The position numbers and the translations under genes are program-made. A DNA stretch of 64,000 bases from Luteimonas panaciterrae (GTDB lineage: Bacteria; Pseudomonadota; Gammaproteobacteria; Xanthomonadales; Xanthomonadaceae): NCBI RefSeq assembly GCF_020511115.1, contig NZ_JAJAVH010000006.1, forward strand, positions 1-64,000, read 5' to 3'. The notes under the pieces are model-generated. The model had not been told where the DNA came from. It was given only the letters and a program-made list of their open reading frames with translations, and ran no database searches. Of this stretch, positions 61,215 to 64,000 are shown piece after piece; the first letter of the stretch is position 1; each line of letters begins with the position of its first letter.

Positions 61215-63347
61215 TCAGCGCCAATACCGGATGAGCACGGCCAACAGCACGATCAGGCCGAGAATCATCGCGAACGCATAGTGGTAGAGGTATCCGGACT
61301 GGATGCGGCGCAGCACTCCGGCGAAAAGGTCTGTGACGCGCGCGCTGCCGTTGACGAAGGCACCGTCGATCACCTTCTCGTCGCCCTTGCGCGACAGCTT
61401 GCCGAGCAGGACGCCGCCGCCGGCGAAGCCCTTGATCCACAAGTCGTCCATGCCGTACTTGTTGTTGAGGATGCGGATCGGCAGCGCTAGGACTTTCGCG
61501 ACCTTGGCGGGCAGGTCCGGCTTGATCAAGTACATCAACGTGGCCAGCGCGAAGCCAGCGAGCACCAGCCAGAACGCCGGCGCCGTGAAGCCGTGCAGCG
61601 CGAACGCGACCGGCCCGTGGAATTCCTCGGCCAGCTTGCCCATCACGTCATGACCTGCCAGCACGTCGATCGCGCCGGAGAAGAACGACATCGGCAGCTT
61701 TTCGTGCCCCATCACATCCGTGCCGAACAGCATCGGGCCGACGGTAAAGAAGCCGACCAGCACCGACGGGATCGCCAGCAGGATCAACGGCAACGTCACC
61801 ACCCACGGCGACTCATGCGGCTCGACCGGGCCGTGATGACCGTGGTCGTCGTGCGCGTGCTCTTCGTGGACGTGCTCTTCGTGGGCATGCTCTTCGTGCG
61901 CATGATCGTCGTGACCGTGCCCATGATCATCGTGGGCATGACGGAAGCGCTCTTCGCCGAAGTACGTCAGATACAGCAGGCGGAAGCTGTAGAACGAGGT
62001 CACGAAGGCACCGAGCAGCACCGCCCAATACCCGTAGGTCGCGATCCAGCTGTGCGCCTCGTGCGCGTGCTCGGCCGCGGCCTCGATGATCGTGTCCTTG
62101 GAGTAGAACCCGCTGAAGAACGGCGTGCCGATCAGCGCCAGCGTACCGATCACGCTGGTCCAGAAGGTGATCGGCATGTACTTGCGCAGGCCGCCCATCT
62201 TGCGCATGTCCTGCTCGTGGTGCATGCCAATGATCACGCTGCCGGCCGCCAGGAACAGCAGCGCCTTGAAGAAGGCGTGCGTCATCAGGTGATAGACCGC
62301 GGCCGAATAGGCCGACACGCCCAACGCCACCGTCATGTAACCCAGCTGCGACAGCGTGGAGTACGCCACCACGCGCTTGATGTCGTTCTGCACCATGCCG
62401 ATCAGGCCGGTGAAGAAGGCCGTGGTCGCGCCGATGAAGAGGATGAAGTTCAGCGCCGTCTCCGACAGCTCGAACAGCGGCGACATGCGCGCCACCATGA
62501 AGATGCCGGCGGTCACCATCGTCGCGGCGTGGATCAGCGCCGAGATCGGGGTCGGGCCTTCCATCGAATCCGGCAGCCAGACGTGCAGCGGCACCTGCGC
62601 CGACTTGCCCATCGCGCCGATGAACAGGCAGATGCAGATCACCGTCGCGATCGACCAGGAATGGCCGGCAAGGATCTCCACCGTCTGCCCGCCCCCGATC
62701 TTGTCGGCGGCGTTGGCGAACACGGTGGCGTAGTCGAGCGTGCCGAACCAGGTCAGCACAGCGGCGATGCCGAGTAGGAAGCCGAAGTCGCCGACACGGT
62801 TGACCAGGAAGGCCTTCAGGTTGGCGAAGATCGCCGTCGGCCGCTTGAACCAGAAACCGATCAGCAGGTACGAGACCAGACCCACCGCTTCCCAACCGAA
62901 GAACAGTTGCAGGAAGTTGTTGGACATCACCAGCATCAGCATCGAGAACGTGAACAGGCTGATGTAGCTGAAGAAGCGCTGGTAGCCGTCGTCGTCGGCC
63001 ATGTAGCCGATGGTGTAGATATGCACCAGCAGCGACACGAAGGTCACCACCACCATCATCATGGCGGTGAGCTTGTCGATCATGAAACCGATGTGCGCCT
63101 CGAAACCGCCGACCTGGAAGAAGGTGTAGACATTCTCGTTGAACGGCGCGGCACCCTGCCCGGCCAGCTGCCACAGCACGTAGATAGACAGTGCGCAGCT
63201 GATCGCCACGCCGAGGATCGTGACGCTGTGCGCGCCGACCCGCCCGACCTGCTTGCGGAACAGGCCGGCGACGATGGCACCGATCAACGGCGCCAGCACG
63301 ATGGCCAGCAGCACGGACTTGGAGATGGCGTGTTCCATACCCGGCAT
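61215..63347 (-). CDS. nuoL: NADH-quinone oxidoreductase subunit L, with His/Asp/Glu-rich insertion
   Basis: A 710-residue antiporter-like subunit with the long lateral helix. WEAVGLVSYLLIGFWF, GKSAQVPLHVWLPDSMEGPTPISALIHAATMVTAG, KRVVAYSTLSQLGYMTVALG and HALFKALLF-like HAFFKALLFLAAGSVI are present. At about residues 468-507 lies an insertion of repeated HEEHA/HDDHG units (coding DNA about 61828-61945, partly a 15-bp repeat), which explains the length above the usual 610-650. ATG at 63347, 4 bp after the nuoK stop; Met4 is an alternative. Confidence 0.95.
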   Translation of the reverse strand: MPGMEHAISKSVLLAIVLAPLIGAIVAGLFRKQVGRVGAHSVTILGVAISCALSIYVLWQLAGQGAAPFNENVYTFFQVGGFEAHIGFMIDKLTAMMMVVVTFVSLLVHIYTIGYMADDDGYQRFFSYISLFTFSMLMLVMSNNFLQLFFGWEAVGLVSYLLIGFWFKRPTAIFANLKAFLVNRVGDFGFLLGIAAVLTWFGTLDYATVFANAADKIGGGQTVEILAGHSWSIATVICICLFIGAMGKSAQVPLHVWLPDSMEGPTPISALIHAATMVTAGIFMVARMSPLFELSETALNFILFIGATTAFFTGLIGMVQNDIKRVVAYSTLSQLGYMTVALGVSAYSAAVYHLMTHAFFKALLFLAAGSVIIGMHHEQDMRKMGGLRKYMPITFWTSVIGTLALIGTPFFSGFYSKDTIIEAAAEHAHEAHSWIATYGYWAVLLGAFVTSFYSFRLLYLTYFGEERFRHAHDDHGHGHDDHAHEEHAHEEHVHEEHAHDDHGHHGPVEPHESPWVVTLPLILLAIPSVLVGFFTVGPMLFGTDVMGHEKLPMSFFSGAIDVLAGHDVMGKLAEEFHGPVAFALHGFTAPAFWLVLAGFALATLMYLIKPDLPAKVAKVLALPIRILNNKYGMDDLWIKGFAGGGVLLGKLSRKGDEKVIDGAFVNGSARVTDLFAGVLRRIQSGYLYHYAFAMILGLIVLLAVLIRYWR

Positions 63348-63351
63348 CGCG

Positions 63352-63675
63352 TCAGCCCTTCAAAGTATCGATTTCGGCGACGTTGATCGTGCGCCGGTTG
63401 CGGAACAGCGTGACCAGGATCGCGAGACCGATCGCGGCCTCGGCCGCAGCCACGGTGAGAATGAAGAACACGAAGATCTGCCCGGCGGCGTCGCCGAACT
63501 CGCGCGAGAACGCGACGAAGTTGATGTTGACGGCGAGCAGCATCAGCTCGATCGACATCAGCAGGATGATCACGTTCTTTCGATTGAGAAAGATGCCGGC
63601 GACGCTGATGCAGAACAGCACGGCGCCGAGCGCGAGGTAGTGGCCGAGGGCGAGGCCCTGTCCGAAGACTTCCAT
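63352..63675 (-). CDS. nuoK: NADH-quinone oxidoreductase subunit K
   Basis: A 107-residue membrane subunit with three helices: [47 protein letters not shown] (membrane Glu in SIELM) and [20 protein letters not shown] (second Glu in AAEAAIG), both needed for proton transfer. I use the ATG at 63675, which shares one base with the nuoJ stop; a GTG one codon earlier also exists. Confidence 0.96.
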   Translation of the reverse strand: MEVFGQGLALGHYLALGAVLFCISVAGIFLNRKNVIILLMSIELMLLAVNINFVAFSREFGDAAGQIFVFFILTVAAAEAAIGLAILVTLFRNRRTINVAEIDTLKG

Positions 63676-64000
63676 CACTTCACCTCCGCCTTCGTTTCGG
63701 CTTCCGCCGCGGGTGCCTCGTCGACCACGGCCTTCTCCGAGATCATCTGCACCATGCGGAAACGGTCTGACGCCTTCACTCGCGCCTGTTCGCTCGGGTT
63801 CTGGTGCTTGGTGTTCTCACGCTTGCGCAAAGTCAGCGTCACCGCCGCAATCACGGCCACGGTCAGGATCAGCGCGGCGACCTCGAACGGCAGCAGGAAT
63901 TCGGTGAACAGACGGCGCGCCAGCCAGGTGGAATTGGCGATGCCCGCCTCCGCCGCCGGATCGGCGCCGAACGGCGTCGTGCGCGACTTGATGCCGATCA
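63675..64000 (-). CDS. nuoJ: NADH-quinone oxidoreductase subunit J (3' part only)
   Basis: The C-terminal ~108 residues of NuoJ; the 5' end lies outside the window. The last helix [31 protein letters not shown] is characteristic. It is followed by an unusually long hydrophilic tail ([20 protein letters not shown], then [11 protein letters not shown]). Overlaps nuoK by one base. Confidence 0.92.
   Translation of the reverse strand, partial: IGIKSRTTPFGADPAAEAGIANSTWLARRLFTEFLLPFEVAALILTVAVIAAVTLTLRKRENTKHQNPSEQARVKASDRFRMVQMISEKAVVDEAPAAEAETKAEVK

Overview
The window is high-GC, densely coding chromosomal DNA from a gammaproteobacterium, most likely of the Xanthomonadales/Lysobacterales (Rhodanobacteraceae- or Xanthomonadaceae-like). 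Three things point there: nuoJKLMN lies directly upstream of the initiator tRNA and the rimP-nusA-infB-rbfA-truB-rpsO-pnp operon, the polyhydroxyalkanoate synthase is the two-subunit class III type (PhaC+PhaE), and there are large TonB-dependent receptors. No insertion sequence, prophage or CRISPR array is visible.

Region 1 (1-10.4 kb) holds serA, then a LysR regulator divergent from a seven-gene catabolic operon. The operon encodes an acyl-CoA dehydrogenase and a phosphotransferase that together look like the split form of animal ACAD10/11, a histidine phosphatase, two SDRs, a PcaD-like hydrolase and a CurA-like reductase. A TetA-like efflux gene follows.

Region 2 (10.6-17.7 kb) is an ECF42-type sigma factor module. 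A DGPF/YCII protein, a PhnB-like VOC protein and the sigma factor lie on the + strand. A DUF1428 protein, a YceI protein, a second YCII protein and a DHA2 efflux pump lie on the - strand. Both outer ends carry the same candidate promoter, TGTCGA-N17-CGWC.

Region 3 (18-33.5 kb) is a carbon-storage and short-chain-acid region. It has phaE-phaC, a phosphatidylserine synthase, a lipoprotein 3-hydroxybutyrate-oligomer hydrolase, a CrbR/CrbS-like response regulator and SSS-domain hybrid kinase, a TonB receptor, a GntP-family permease and a lipase.

Region 4 (33.6-47.4 kb) begins with a DUF1800/DUF1501 pair and a second large TonB receptor. Next comes what I consider the most interesting locus: a compact RiPP cluster of the graspetide (omega-ester peptide) type. 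It encodes an HlyD-type adaptor, a C39-peptidase ABC transporter, two short double-glycine precursor peptides whose cores are both 22 residues, and an MvdD-like ATP-grasp ligase. After it come an APH(6)-like kinase, a small membrane protein and a DUF5671 protein.

Region 5 (47.5-64 kb, all - strand) is core machinery: pnp, rpsO, an inserted secreted protein, truB, rbfA, infB, nusA, rimP, initiator tRNA-fMet, then nuoN, nuoM, nuoL (with a His/Asp/Glu-rich loop), nuoK and the 3' part of nuoJ, which runs off the window.

Functions are assigned by reading translations and motifs by eye. No database or structure search was run.
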